Counted from the stretch's first letter, positions 26,391 through 35,529 are shown. The stretch: DNA of 43,571 nucleotides from Sulfurimonas sp. (GCA_028684815.1 JAQUFE010000011.1:14532-58102), one strand, 5' to 3'. Numbers and translations are program-made. Notes: a model not told the origin generated them from the sequence alone.

Positions 26391-27788
26391 ATGGACTTAT
26401 TTAGAGAAGAGAGTGATTCATTTGGTAAACTTGAAGTGCCTTCAAGTATGTACTATGGTGCGCAATCAGCTCGGTCGCTTATAAACTTTCCAATCGGGAT
26501 AGAAACTATGCCAAAGCCCCTTATAAGGGCATTAGCAATAGTAAAACAATCATGTGCAGAGGTCAATATGGATTTTGGTCTCTTAGATGCTAAAATAGCA
26601 AAAGCGATAATTGAGGCCTCTGGCGAAGTTATGGAGGGTAAGTTTGATGAGCATTTTCCTCTATCTGTGTGGCAAACAGGTTCTGGCACGCAGAGTAACA
26701 TGAATGCAAATGAAGTAATATCTAACCGCGCTATTGAGATTTTAGGTGGTGTTATCGGCTCAAAAGATCCAGTTCATCCAAACGACCATTGCAATATGGG
26801 TCAATCATCAAATGATGTCTTTCCAACGGCTATGCATATAGCAGCGGTTGAAGAGATTACAAACAAACTGCTACCTGCTTTAAAATATATGCATAGAGAG
26901 CTAGATAAGAAGTCTAAAGCTTACGAGCATCTAGTAAAAATAGGGCGAACGCATACTCAAGATGCCACACCCTTAACGCTAGGACAAGAGTTTTCAGGCT
27001 ACACAGCGCAAGTAGTTAACTCCATCCATAGAGTTGAAGCTATACTCCCTGCTCTACTTCAGCTAGCTCAAGGCGGAACTGCTGTTGGTACTGGAATGAA
27101 CTCTGTAAAAGGTTTCGACAGAGCATTTGCCGCACAAGTTGCTAAAACTATAAACCTTCCCTTTATTACAGCCCAAAATAAGTTTGAAGCAATAGCCGCT
27201 CATGATGCCATCGTTGAAGCAAGTGGAGCGTTAAATACTATAGCTGTAAGTATGATGAAAATTGCAAATGATATTCGATTTTTAGCATCTGGACCTAGAT
27301 GCGGTATTGGGGAGATAAGTCTGGCTGAAAATGAACCCGGATCTTCCATTATGCCTGGAAAAGTAAATCCTACACAGAGTGAAGCTCTAACAATGATATC
27401 AGCACAAGTTATGGGAAATCATACAACTATCTCTATAGCGGGCTCAAACGGACATTTTGAATTAAATGTATTTAAGCCGGTCATGATTTACAACCTACTT
27501 CAATCAATCCGCCTACTTAGTGATGGATGCCAAAGTTTTACACAGAGATGCATAGAAGGAATAACGGCTAATGAAGAACGCATAGCAAAACTAAGAGATG
27601 AGTCACTTATGCTCGTAACAGCGCTAAATCCTCATATAGGATATGACAACGCTACAAAAATAGCTAAAAAAGCCCATAAAGATGGTTCAACCCTACTTGA
27701 AGCTGCGCTAGCACTTGAACTTGTAACAGAAGAACAATTTAAAGAGTGGGTAGTTCCAGAGAATATGATAAGCCCTAAAGAGCTATAA
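26391..27788 (+). CDS. fumC: Fumarate hydratase class II
   Basis: 465 residues starting at ATG 26391, chosen over one four codons upstream because GGAG lies six bases before it. Fumarase/aspartase superfamily with fumarase features: [54 protein letters not shown] and the SS loop [17 protein letters not shown] holding the catalytic serine. The usual TQCEA reads TQSEA. It is iron-free and oxygen-stable, complementing the two-subunit class I enzyme at 8682-10100. Aspartase is less likely because IG (not IS) follows NF and the chain matches fumarase length. Confidence 0.92.
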   Translation: MDLFREESDSFGKLEVPSSMYYGAQSARSLINFPIGIETMPKPLIRALAIVKQSCAEVNMDFGLLDAKIAKAIIEASGEVMEGKFDEHFPLSVWQTGSGTQSNMNANEVISNRAIEILGGVIGSKDPVHPNDHCNMGQSSNDVFPTAMHIAAVEEITNKLLPALKYMHRELDKKSKAYEHLVKIGRTHTQDATPLTLGQEFSGYTAQVVNSIHRVEAILPALLQLAQGGTAVGTGMNSVKGFDRAFAAQVAKTINLPFITAQNKFEAIAAHDAIVEASGALNTIAVSMMKIANDIRFLASGPRCGIGEISLAENEPGSSIMPGKVNPTQSEALTMISAQVMGNHTTISIAGSNGHFELNVFKPVMIYNLLQSIRLLSDGCQSFTQRCIEGITANEERIAKLRDESLMLVTALNPHIGYDNATKIAKKAHKDGSTLLEAALALELVTEEQFKEWVVPENMISPKEL

Positions 27789-27821
27789 ATTTCTTTTTTT
27801 AACTCGGCTTCTATAAGCTTT

Positions 27822-27962
27822 AGCCTCGCCATATACGGTTTTAAAGTATCTCTGCGAGGCTCATCGTGGAGAACGGGTTAGCATTCCTAAAAACCTCACT
27901 TCTGGGAGGCATGCTAAATTACTTTCGTTGTTCTGAGAGTGTGGACTATTTCACAATCTCTC
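27822..27962. ncRNA. Highly structured intergenic region, candidate RNA element
   Basis: Three structures fill the gap back to back: AGCCTCGC/GCGAGGCT (27822-27829, 27854-27861); a nested hairpin with AGAAC/GTTCT (27870-27874, 27930-27934), TTAGCAT/ATGCTAA (27878-27884, 27911-27917) and CCTC/GAGG (27894-27897, 27906-27909); and GAGAG-TGTG...CACA-AT-CTCTC (27935-27962). The last two abut exactly, allowing stacking. No T-run follows, so these are not ordinary terminators. Strand and function are unknown; I did not recognise 6S, SRP or tmRNA signatures. Confidence 0.4.
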
Positions 27963-27963
27963 A

Positions 27964-30156
27964 CTATAATATCTCACGAACCCCTTTACTGTTTGGCGAA
28001 GATAGGACACCCTCGCCTTCAAGTTGTTCTACTATTCTAGCTGAACGGTTATAACCTACTTGAAGTCTTCTTTGTAAGTAAGAGATAGAAGTCTTTCTAT
28101 CCATCACCACTATACTTTTGGCTTCATCATAGAGTGGGTCTAATTCTTCGTATGACTCTCCTCTTGAGCTTGCATCTGAATCATCATCTTCTATTAAAAA
28201 GCTCTTATCGTAGTTAGCACCTCGTTGAGACTTAATAAAGTCTACGATTTTTTCTATCTCACTCTCTGAACTCCATGGAGCGTGAAGTCTTACAAGTCCA
28301 GTTGAGCCAGGTGGTGTAAAGAGCATATCTCCACGACCTAGAAGTGATTCCGCTCCCATCTGGTCTAGGATGATTTTACTATCTACTTTTTGTCCAACTC
28401 TATATGATATACGAGATGGTAAGTTTGCTTTAATAAGCCCAGTAACTACATCAACTGATGGTCTTTGAGTTGCAACAATGAGGTGAATACCCGATGCTCT
28501 TGCCATTTGAGCTAGTCTCGCTATGGAGTGTTCAACATCTTTTCCACTTGTCATCATCAAGTCTGCTAGCTCATCTATAATAACAACTATATATGGCAAG
28601 TGTTCTCCGCCATCTTTTTTAATCTTCTCATTATAATTTTCAATATTTTTAGTTCTTGTCTCACTCATAAGTTCATAACGGCGTTCCATCTCTGAGACCA
28701 TATTGTTTAGCGCTACGATGGCTTGTTTTGCTTTTGTGATAACTGGAGTTAGAAGATGTGGGATGCCATTGTAGATGGAAAACTCTAACATCTTAGGGTC
28801 TATCATAAGAAGTCTTAACTGATCTGGAGAATTTTTATATAAAAGTGAGAGAATCATAGCATTTATACCAACACTCTTACCACTTCCTGTAGTTCCAGCA
28901 ATTAATAGATGCGGAAGTTTTTTAAGATCTGTGATAAAAGGTTTCCCGACTATATCTTTACCCAAAGCGATAGTTAGTGGAGATGCTGACTCTTTAAAGA
29001 GCTTAGAATCAAGTAGCTCACGGATATAAATAGTCTCAACTGTTTCATTTGGTATCTCGATGCCAACTACATCCTTTCCAGGGATTGGCGCTTGGATACG
29101 GATAGTCTCCGCTGAGAGTGCCATAGCTAGGTCATCTTGGAGATTTAAAATCTTACTTACTTTAACATTTGCAGCTGGTTTAAACTCAAAAGTTGAGACA
29201 ACAGGTCCTGCATAAGTCCTTACAACATCACCATCAATTTTAAAGTGTGCAAGCTTTTCTATAAGATAGCGAATTTTGTCATCTATCTCATTTTCATCTA
29301 TAGAGTGGGTCTTTGTTTCTACTTTTTTTAAAAACTCAACTGATGGAAGAATGAAGTTTTTAGGTTTTTCAACCTCTCCTCTCTCCATAGATTCTAAAAG
29401 TTTTTTATTTTCTTCCAATTCATCTACAACTAGAGCATTTTTTTTCTCTTTAACCTTTGCTGCAACTTCTAGTATAGTTTGTGGCGTATTATCAAATTTT
29501 TCTTCTTCCTCTTTTTGGGCTTCTTGAAAAATCTCTTGCGTTTGCTCTTTTTGAGGCTCCTCTACCACACTTTTTTCTACTTCATCAATCTTTTCTATGA
29601 AATTATTTCTTGTGTAACTTGGCTCATCATAAGCGCTATAGTTATTCTCATCCACACTATCATCCGTCTCTTTAGCAGCTACTTTTTTTTCTTTTGGCAT
29701 TGCATTTTTAAGTACTTTAGAGATACCTGTTGCTACCTCGTGCATACTTTTATCTAAAAACATAAGAGTAGATACACAAGTGATAATAAACCAAAATACC
29801 CAAAGACCAAAAAGCCCAATATATGGAGATAAAAAGTCAACAAACTCTCCGCCTGTAACCCCTCTTAGCTCATCAGTTATAAGCATAGCTTGAGCTAAAA
29901 GAAGTGATGAAAACATCAAAAATGAGGCTAGGAGTAGCTCTATTTTTCTAAGACTATAAGATGTGTCTTTATATAGATAGTAAAGCGGAAAAAGTAGAGC
30001 TAATATATAGATGTAAGAGACATATCCAAAATATTTTTGATTATACGACGCAAAGATAGAGCCATAGCTACCTATAAGCCCGCTGTCTCCAAAAATAGTT
30101 GCAAAACCTAAATAGATTAAAATTCCAAATGTGATGATAAATAAAGTCTCTTTCAA
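27964..30156 (-). CDS. ftsK: DNA translocase FtsK/SpoIIIE
   Basis: 730 residues. Four membrane helices in the first ~135 residues, an acidic/glutamate-rich linker (~155-265), the alpha-beta motor with Walker A AGTTGSGKS (420-428) and Walker B VVIIDELADLMM, and the C-terminal winged-helix gamma domain (~670-730, SYLQRRLQVGYNRSARIVEQLE) that reads polar chromosome sequences. The start is TTG at 30156 with AAAGG about ten bases upstream; no later start keeps the first membrane helix. It coordinates chromosome segregation with septation. The linker is short compared with E. coli FtsK. Confidence 0.94.
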   Translation of the reverse strand: MKETLFIITFGILIYLGFATIFGDSGLIGSYGSIFASYNQKYFGYVSYIYILALLFPLYYLYKDTSYSLRKIELLLASFLMFSSLLLAQAMLITDELRGVTGGEFVDFLSPYIGLFGLWVFWFIITCVSTLMFLDKSMHEVATGISKVLKNAMPKEKKVAAKETDDSVDENNYSAYDEPSYTRNNFIEKIDEVEKSVVEEPQKEQTQEIFQEAQKEEEEKFDNTPQTILEVAAKVKEKKNALVVDELEENKKLLESMERGEVEKPKNFILPSVEFLKKVETKTHSIDENEIDDKIRYLIEKLAHFKIDGDVVRTYAGPVVSTFEFKPAANVKVSKILNLQDDLAMALSAETIRIQAPIPGKDVVGIEIPNETVETIYIRELLDSKLFKESASPLTIALGKDIVGKPFITDLKKLPHLLIAGTTGSGKSVGINAMILSLLYKNSPDQLRLLMIDPKMLEFSIYNGIPHLLTPVITKAKQAIVALNNMVSEMERRYELMSETRTKNIENYNEKIKKDGGEHLPYIVVIIDELADLMMTSGKDVEHSIARLAQMARASGIHLIVATQRPSVDVVTGLIKANLPSRISYRVGQKVDSKIILDQMGAESLLGRGDMLFTPPGSTGLVRLHAPWSSESEIEKIVDFIKSQRGANYDKSFLIEDDDSDASSRGESYEELDPLYDEAKSIVVMDRKTSISYLQRRLQVGYNRSARIVEQLEGEGVLSSPNSKGVREIL

Positions 30157-30204
30157 AACGGGATGCCTTTGGGGTGTAGATGATTGTTTTATAGATGAAG
30201 TATA

Positions 30205-30237
30205 GCCAAAATTGTTCCACTAAGGAACTTTTTTGGC
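30205..30237. terminator. Bidirectional terminator between flgL and ftsK
   Basis: GCCAAAA-TT-GTTCC, loop ACTAA, GGAAC-TT-TTTTGGC: a 12-bp stem with a 2x2 internal mismatch and A/T-rich base that serves as T-run. It follows the flgL stop on the minus strand and precedes the ftsK leader. Confidence 0.65.
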
Positions 30238-30263
30238 ATTATGCAATAAAAAAGTATGCTATT

Positions 30264-32426
30264 TTAGAGGTAGTTTACAAGACTTAGTTTTGAAACCTTC
30301 CCTATAGTTGAGAGCATAGCTTGATAATTTAGCTCTAACTGAGTTAGAGTAAGGGCAGCTTCAGCTAAATCTGTATCTATCACAGATGAGCGAAGAGTCA
30401 TTGTGCTTATCTCTAAGAGTTCGACTCTCTCTTTGGAGAGCGTTAGTGCGTTTGACTGCGAACCTACCATTGAGTGTGACCTTGTTATATGGTCATGGAG
30501 TGCATCCATTTTAGCAATGGCATTTTCTACGCCTATATTTCTAACACTACCACTTGAAGCATCCGGATAATTTTTATGATCTTCAACTGCTGTAATCATC
30601 TCGTTTACCTCTCTAAAAAAGTCTGTTTTTGGGTCAACTATAGTTAGTGTATTATTTGAGTTAAATGATAAAGCAGAACCAGCTGCAGTAAAATCATCGC
30701 TTTTTGAATCATACATAGAGAGAGTTGCTTTTGTATGTGCAGCTCCAACTTCTTCAAACTTTAATTTTCCATCATATGTCAAATAAGTATTCCCTTGAGA
30801 TTTAGAGCCTTTAATGGCGCTATCATAAGCATTTTCATCGGACACATTTGTAGGAAAACTATTTGTAACCGCCATGTTAACAACATCCATAAGCTGCTGA
30901 TATGTCATCTTATCTGCATCTACTGATACTCTTGGTGTACTACTTGTGTTAAAAATATCATATGTACCAGCGTTAGCCGCTGGGTCTATTACAGTAAATG
31001 TTGAACCGGCACTTGCAAAATTTATCCTAATATCAAAATTATTCCCAGCTACATTAGTCCCATTAAGAGTAAACTCCGTCCCATCTAGTGTATATGTCTT
31101 AGGAGTAGTTGCTGGCAAAATTTCTTTTTGTAAATCAGCCACGTCTGATATTTTTGTAGATGGATTTGCAAAACTATTCCCGACCAATTGAGTATGTGGA
31201 TCTGTTGAAGCGTTATATTTCTTTACTATTTGAGGCATATTTGATGTTAGGCTAGAACCTTTTTTCTCAAAAGCGGTTCTGTCATAAACTAGCCCTTCTA
31301 TATTTGTAGCAGCCCCATCAGCAGAGGTGTAACCAGATTTAACAAACTCTTTTACATGTAGATTTGAGTTTAAAGCTGTACTTGTTCCATTCATAATTTT
31401 GCTAAAACTATTCTCTCCTACATCTAAATCGTCTATGTCAGTTACATTTGCTGCGGCTCCACCAGTAAAGTCAACCGCTCCAACCATATGAAAATCAAGT
31501 TTACTAGAGCCTTTGATTTTATCTTCTATAACTATTTGACCATTTTTATTTAAACTAACATTTACAACATCTAAATTAGGTGTATTTCCAAATTTTTCGC
31601 CTATATTTTTTAGTAGTTCATCAATAGTATCATCATCTTTCATAGAGATGTGTTCTTTGATTGCTTCACCACTACTTGTGGTACCACGGATATAAAAATG
31701 GTGTTTAAGAGTTACAGTATCAACATTATTATCTGTATCACCCATCATGTCACGAATAGTATCACTTGCCTTTAGAGGTGTTGGAAGTGTTTCATTATCC
31801 TCTCCACTAACAAAATCATACTTTTGGCTTAGATTTGATTGCATCACATTGGTTGTAATAGTTCTTTTGGTTAAAACTTCCTCTCCTAAAAAGAGCTCAT
31901 CTCCTGAAATATTATATTTTTGCTGTGCATTTGAGCCTAAAAATGAATTTAGCGAACCACTGTTACCCTGATAAGTTCCATCAGCAGAGATAGGTTTGAT
32001 ATCTACAGCAGTTCCAGAGAAAAGATATTGACCATTAATAGAGGTGTTTGAGAGATTTTTTAGATGATCCTCTATAATTCTAAGCTCTTTTGCAATAGCA
32101 TCTAAAGAGGTATCGCTCTGAGCATCATTGGCGGCTTGAACTAAGAGTGTTCTCATTTTAGTCATAGTGGTATTAAATTCATTCAAAACGACATCTGTTT
32201 GATTTGCTATTTTATGACCACTCTCCGTACTTTTTTTAATCTGTCCAATGGTTGAGAGTTCATTATCAAGCCTCATAGTCTCAGCAAATGTTCTAACATC
32301 ATCTTTTGCGTATTGGATTTTTAGCCCTGAAGCTATCTGTTTATTTACATCAAAAAGCTTTTTGCTAAGTTTAGAATTGTTTGCTCCATAGAGACTTTCA
32401 TAGTACATACTAGATGTAACTCGCAT
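30264..32426 (-). CDS. flgL: Flagellar hook-filament junction protein FlgL
   Basis: 720 residues, far longer than the ~310 of E. coli FlgL but in line with Campylobacterota. The N-terminal flagellin-like coiled coil is clear: MRVTSSMYYESLYGANNSKLSKKLFDVNKQIASGLKI and SGHKIANQTDVVLNEFNTTMTKMRTLLVQAANDA, then INGQYLFSGT. The C-terminal helix (LTLSKERVELLEISTMTLRSSVIDTDLAEAALTLTQLELNYQAMLSTIGKVSKLSLVNYL, in segments) closes the D0 domain. The middle ~450 residues are an expanded surface-exposed insert rich in T, S, N and D. GGAGG six bases upstream fixes the start, and a sigma-54 promoter lies further up. Confidence 0.92.
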   Translation of the reverse strand: MRVTSSMYYESLYGANNSKLSKKLFDVNKQIASGLKIQYAKDDVRTFAETMRLDNELSTIGQIKKSTESGHKIANQTDVVLNEFNTTMTKMRTLLVQAANDAQSDTSLDAIAKELRIIEDHLKNLSNTSINGQYLFSGTAVDIKPISADGTYQGNSGSLNSFLGSNAQQKYNISGDELFLGEEVLTKRTITTNVMQSNLSQKYDFVSGEDNETLPTPLKASDTIRDMMGDTDNNVDTVTLKHHFYIRGTTSSGEAIKEHISMKDDDTIDELLKNIGEKFGNTPNLDVVNVSLNKNGQIVIEDKIKGSSKLDFHMVGAVDFTGGAAANVTDIDDLDVGENSFSKIMNGTSTALNSNLHVKEFVKSGYTSADGAATNIEGLVYDRTAFEKKGSSLTSNMPQIVKKYNASTDPHTQLVGNSFANPSTKISDVADLQKEILPATTPKTYTLDGTEFTLNGTNVAGNNFDIRINFASAGSTFTVIDPAANAGTYDIFNTSSTPRVSVDADKMTYQQLMDVVNMAVTNSFPTNVSDENAYDSAIKGSKSQGNTYLTYDGKLKFEEVGAAHTKATLSMYDSKSDDFTAAGSALSFNSNNTLTIVDPKTDFFREVNEMITAVEDHKNYPDASSGSVRNIGVENAIAKMDALHDHITRSHSMVGSQSNALTLSKERVELLEISTMTLRSSVIDTDLAEAALTLTQLELNYQAMLSTIGKVSKLSLVNYL

Positions 32427-32480
32427 AACGCACCTCCGTTTACCCTTATTCTGTATAAATCTTTTTATTACTCTATCTTA

Positions 32481-32496
32481 AGCAATAAAAGTTCCA
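32481..32496 (-). promoter_or_regulatory. Sigma-54 (RpoN) promoter of flgL
   Basis: Minus strand TGGAAC-TTTTA-TTGCT, matching the -24/-12 consensus TGGCAC-N5-TTGCT with one change and exact spacing. The start would be near 32469, about 43 bases before the flgL ATG. Rod, hook and junction genes are RpoN-dependent in Campylobacter and Helicobacter, so the match is biologically consistent. Confidence 0.75.
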
Positions 32497-32568
32497 TAGA
32501 CTACAATCGACCAAAAGTTATTTACTTTTAAGGATTATGTCACTATCATTCACTCTTCTTTTTTATCA

Positions 32569-32652
32569 GCCGATGTGGAGAAATGGTAAACTCAGTTGAT
32601 TCAAAATCAACCGCTTCACGGCTTGCCGGTTCGAGTCCGGCCATCGGTACCA
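32569..32652 (+). tRNA. tRNA-Leu (anticodon CAA)
   Basis: 84 bases including encoded CCA (32650-32652). The acceptor GCCGATG pairs with CATCGGT (one G-T). The anticodon stem GTTGA/TCAAC holds loop TTCAAAA, anticodon CAA, decoding UUG. The long variable arm (CGCTTCACGGCTT) marks a class II tRNA. T arm GCCGG-TTCGAGT-CCGGC is intact. Confidence 0.96.
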
Positions 32653-32672
32653 TTACTACATAAAAACAAATA

Positions 32673-33179
32673 CTATCTTGCATAAGCCTTATTTATTGGT
32701 CCATTTTCATCATAATCGAGTATAGCTAATATACTTTTTTTGTTCATCTTCCTTGCAAAATCTACACAAGAGAAACCTTTATAATCTACTGCTTTTTGGT
32801 CTGCACCATGTTCTAGGAGTAACTTTACAATTTCTATGCGACCATAAGATACAGCTGCCATTAGTGGAGTAAATCTACTTTTTCTATTTGTAGAGTTTAC
32901 GTCTATGCCTTTTTCTAGGAAAAAATTAACTACCTCTATATTGTTATAAGTCACTGACATATCAAAGATGCTGACACCCTCATCATCGAAGTCATAAATA
33001 TCTGCGCCATTTTCAACCAGTAGTAAGAACATATCCATGTCGCATCTGTTTCTAATGGCATAAGCTAAGACTGACTCTCCAGTATCATTTGCATCATTTA
33101 CATCTGCACCGCTCTTTATATACTCTTTAGCGCCCATAAAATCATTTTTTTTTAAAATCTCTATCCAGTTATGCACCAT
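32673..33179 (-). CDS. Ankyrin-repeat protein
   Basis: 168 residues with about four ankyrin repeats, e.g. KEYIKSGADVNDANDTGESVLAYAIRN, LVENGADIYDFDDEGVSIF, FLEKGIDVNSTNRKSRFTPLMAAV and LLEHGADQKAVDYKGFSCVDFA; the G-A-D-x-x turn and T/S-x-L-x-x-A pattern recur every ~33-35 residues. No signal peptide or membrane segment, so probably cytoplasmic. Ankyrin repeats bind partner proteins; the partner is unknown. Divergent from the DapD-like gene, with TATAAT boxes on both strands between them. Confidence 0.85.
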   Translation of the reverse strand: MVHNWIEILKKNDFMGAKEYIKSGADVNDANDTGESVLAYAIRNRCDMDMFLLLVENGADIYDFDDEGVSIFDMSVTYNNIEVVNFFLEKGIDVNSTNRKSRFTPLMAAVSYGRIEIVKLLLEHGADQKAVDYKGFSCVDFARKMNKKSILAILDYDENGPINKAYAR

Positions 33180-33261
33180 ATTCTCTTTTTATTTTTAAAT
33201 TTAAGACTCATTATAATCTAGAATATATAATACATAAACTTTACCAATAATATTTTTAGAG

Positions 33262-33267
33262 TATAAT
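33262..33267 (+). promoter_or_regulatory. -10 box of the DapD-like gene
   Basis: TATAAT preceded by a T-rich stretch, 30 bases before the ATG at 33297, the arrangement of Campylobacterota sigma-70 promoters. Confidence 0.5.
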
Positions 33268-33296
33268 TATCTCAAGAAACTATATAAAGAGAAATT

Positions 33297-33788
33297 ATGG
33301 AAATAATAGAAACGAAAGAGGATTTTAAGACACTCGTACAAGATATAAAGGAGAGTACTCCAAATTACATAAACCCTTTAGCTTTTGGCATCTGTAAAGT
33401 AATCTCAGACAAGGCGGATAAACAAAAAACACTTAAAACCTCATATCTTATAGCTAACTATAATGAAAATTTTGCAAGTGCGGCCATCTTTATAAAATCT
33501 CTAAACGAACAAGGTGTAGAAGTAGATTTTAGTGAGAGTGAAGTTGTATGCGATATAAATATATCTTTTTTAAATGACTGTGTAAAAGCTTTTGCGCCCT
33601 ACGCTAGTGAAGCGTATGGAGATTCTCACAAAAATATTCAAACAATCATGGCACTGTATAAACAAATTATTGATACTGGCTCCTTAGATGCTAAATACAA
33701 AATAACATTTATTTTTAGAGAAGAGTCTTTACAAAGCATAGAAGCTACTTCTTTGAAGTTGAGCTGCATTAACCAAGATAAAGGTTAA
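33297..33788 (+). CDS. Stand-alone N-terminal domain of tetrahydrodipicolinate N-succinyltransferase (DapD)-like protein
   Basis: 163 residues. The pattern NPLAFGICKV, NYNENFASAAIFIKSLNEQGV, VDFSESEVVCDINISFL and DSHKNIQTIMALY matches my memory of the N-terminal domain of the ~390-residue DapD found in Campylobacterota and pseudomonads. In those proteins it is followed by a left-handed beta-helix with the acyltransferase site. Here the frame stops at 33788 and nothing downstream resembles the catalytic part, so this protein cannot be the full enzyme. Either a truncated duplicate of dapD or a free-standing domain that pairs with the complete protein. Sequence quality (no internal stops, own promoter) suggests it is maintained. 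Confidence 0.6.
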   Translation: MEIIETKEDFKTLVQDIKESTPNYINPLAFGICKVISDKADKQKTLKTSYLIANYNENFASAAIFIKSLNEQGVEVDFSESEVVCDINISFLNDCVKAFAPYASEAYGDSHKNIQTIMALYKQIIDTGSLDAKYKITFIFREESLQSIEATSLKLSCINQDKG

Positions 33789-33840
33789 GTTATAACTTGT
33801 CCAGACTACTTCTAGTCCATCAACTAAATTTTATAAATAT

Positions 33841-33868
33841 GAGACTATAATAGTAACCAAATAGTCTC
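33841..33868. promoter_or_regulatory. GAGACTAT/ATAGTCTC inverted repeat
   Basis: Perfect 8-bp arms (33841-33848, 33861-33868) separated by 12 bases, 22 bases upstream of the mini flagellar gene and beyond the DapD-like stop. Could be an operator, an mRNA leader hairpin or a weak terminator. No sigma-54 or FliA promoter was seen here. Confidence 0.4.
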
Positions 33869-33890
33869 TATATAGATAAAAGGAACTTTC

Positions 33891-34196
33891 ATGAATATTT
33901 CAAATAATATCTCATCAATAACAGCTCATCAAAGTATGATGAATACAAATGCAAACAATATCGCTAATGTAAATACAGATCGTTTTGTTCCATCTGATAC
34001 TAAAATGTCAAACAACAATGGTTCAGTTACAGCCAACACAAGAGTATCAGATAACACTGGTTCTATGAGAAGTCAAACAGATTTAGCTAAAGAGATTCCA
34101 GATCAAATGATAGTCCAAGGTGCAACTGCGGCAAATGTAACTTCTATAAAAACACAAGATGAGATGCTAGGCTCTCTCTTAGATATAAAGGCTTAA
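33891..34196 (+). CDS. Mini flagellar rod/hook-type protein (FlgB/FlgC/FlgE superfamily)
   Basis: 101 residues. The N-terminus MNISNNISSITAHQSMMNTNANNIANVNTDRF has the ANNIANxNT signature of the flagellar rod/hook N-terminal helix. The C-terminus (DLAKEIPDQMIVQGATAANVTSIKTQDEMLGSLLDIKA) matches the C-terminal helix of the same family. Only ~30 S/T/N-rich residues join them, so the globular domain found in FlgB, FlgC, FlgE, FlgF or FlgG is missing. AAGGA precedes the ATG. It may be an accessory rod or hook component or an export chaperone-like decoy. Role unknown, family call fairly sure. Confidence 0.75.
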   Translation: MNISNNISSITAHQSMMNTNANNIANVNTDRFVPSDTKMSNNNGSVTANTRVSDNTGSMRSQTDLAKEIPDQMIVQGATAANVTSIKTQDEMLGSLLDIKA

Positions 34197-34206
34197 ATCT
34201 TTATAT

Positions 34207-35529
34207 CTAGCGTGTCAGAATATTCATACTTTTTAAATTTCTAAGTAAGCTGGAATTTTTGTCATAATTTGCTAAATCATTTCCAAACTCTAGCGTGCTA
34301 AAGATAGCCTTTCCTATAACAGCCCTACCTTTAACTCCATTTTCTATAGTTTTTACACCCCAAGTATTATGAAAAACTATTATCTCATCCTTATAGAGCC
34401 CTACATAAAGAACTATATGATTTTTGATATATAAGAAGGTTTCAAAGGGTACAGCTTCTTCTTTTATAGTAGAGATTTTTTCTTCATCACTAAGATTTTC
34501 TAAGCTGATAACCTTGCCTACTTTAGCTTGCTGTCCTGAATTTCTAGGAAGCCAGATGCCAAAAGGAGCATACATATCTCTTAACATTGAGGAACAATCT
34601 CTCTGCCCATACATTCCACCCCAGCCGTAATTATCTTTAAATACCTCACTCACAACAGCATTTAATGAGTCTCTATCAAGGTTTAAAATCTCTTTTTTTG
34701 CTATATTTTTTGAGATTTTAACTCTCTTGTATAGTGGCTTTGAGTTTTTATATGAAGAGATAGCTAGAGCTATATAATACTCATCTTCCTCAGAGATAAG
34801 AGCTAAAAGAGTCCCTAGTTTTGAAGTAAAAAGAAAGTTACCATCTAAATCATATATAGCTTGTTTATCTTTTATAAAAAAGATCTGCTGTGCATTTTGC
34901 CATGCATCTGTGTGTTTTTTTTCTAAAAATACAATCTCACTAGACTTTATCCAGCCAGACGCAAAGCTGCTAAAAGCATAAAGCCACTCTCTATCTTTTG
35001 AGTAGTGAGATACAAAAATAGGTTTGTTTGCCCCTAGAGTTGAGTTTTGCATATAATCAAAAGGAAAACCCTCTCCAGCTATGTTTGGATCTCTTAGCAG
35101 TGGCTTTGAAGTAGGAAAAACTCTCATATCCACATGCCTTAAGGTTATAGCTCTAGCGCTAAGAGAGCCATACTCATCAAAGTTTGAGTTCTTTTGCATC
35201 TCATCAAAAAACTCTTGACCTATTGGATGAAAATTTTCTGCGTAGCTATTTTTTACTCCATAAGCTCTAAATGGCCACTTAAGACTCTCTATAGACTCTC
35301 TAGATTTTTCATAGTTCCACACGCTAAAGTAGTACATTTCATATTTGCTCTGAATTTTTTCTTTTTCTCTCTCTTTTGGTGCATTTCTTGTAAAAAATTG
35401 AACATCTTGAGGGATATCTGTTACTTCATATATCTCAATATTTTTTTTCTCAAGCTTTACGATAGCACCCTCTTTTGTTGCACAAGAGACAAGAAACATA
35501 CTTACTATAACTAAAACAATATATCTCAA
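34207..35529 (-). CDS. Lipoprotein NlpC/P60 peptidase with SH3-like domains
   Basis: 440 residues. Signal peptide with lipobox LVSC (Cys16). Order: an N-terminal stabilising domain (~35-125), two SH3-like domains (~125-205 and ~205-275), and an NlpC/P60 cysteine peptidase (~285-400) with C312 in GQRDCSSMLRDMY, H371 in KNHIVLYVG and H387 in FHNTWG as the probable triad. This architecture is known from Desulfovibrio and other Proteobacteria and cuts gamma-D-Glu to diaminopimelate bonds in murein peptides. Start is TTG (35527-35529) with AGGA seven bases upstream. Nine bases separate it from the S24 repressor gene, which reads into it. Confidence 0.87.
   Translation of the reverse strand: MRYIVLVIVSMFLVSCATKEGAIVKLEKKNIEIYEVTDIPQDVQFFTRNAPKEREKEKIQSKYEMYYFSVWNYEKSRESIESLKWPFRAYGVKNSYAENFHPIGQEFFDEMQKNSNFDEYGSLSARAITLRHVDMRVFPTSKPLLRDPNIAGEGFPFDYMQNSTLGANKPIFVSHYSKDREWLYAFSSFASGWIKSSEIVFLEKKHTDAWQNAQQIFFIKDKQAIYDLDGNFLFTSKLGTLLALISEEDEYYIALAISSYKNSKPLYKRVKISKNIAKKEILNLDRDSLNAVVSEVFKDNYGWGGMYGQRDCSSMLRDMYAPFGIWLPRNSGQQAKVGKVISLENLSDEEKISTIKEEAVPFETFLYIKNHIVLYVGLYKDEIIVFHNTWGVKTIENGVKGRAVIGKAIFSTLEFGNDLANYDKNSSLLRNLKSMNILTR

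Noticed and set aside
27822..27962. Assignment as 6S RNA
   Set aside because: Structured and of plausible length, but I could not find a single long hairpin with a central open bubble; left unassigned.
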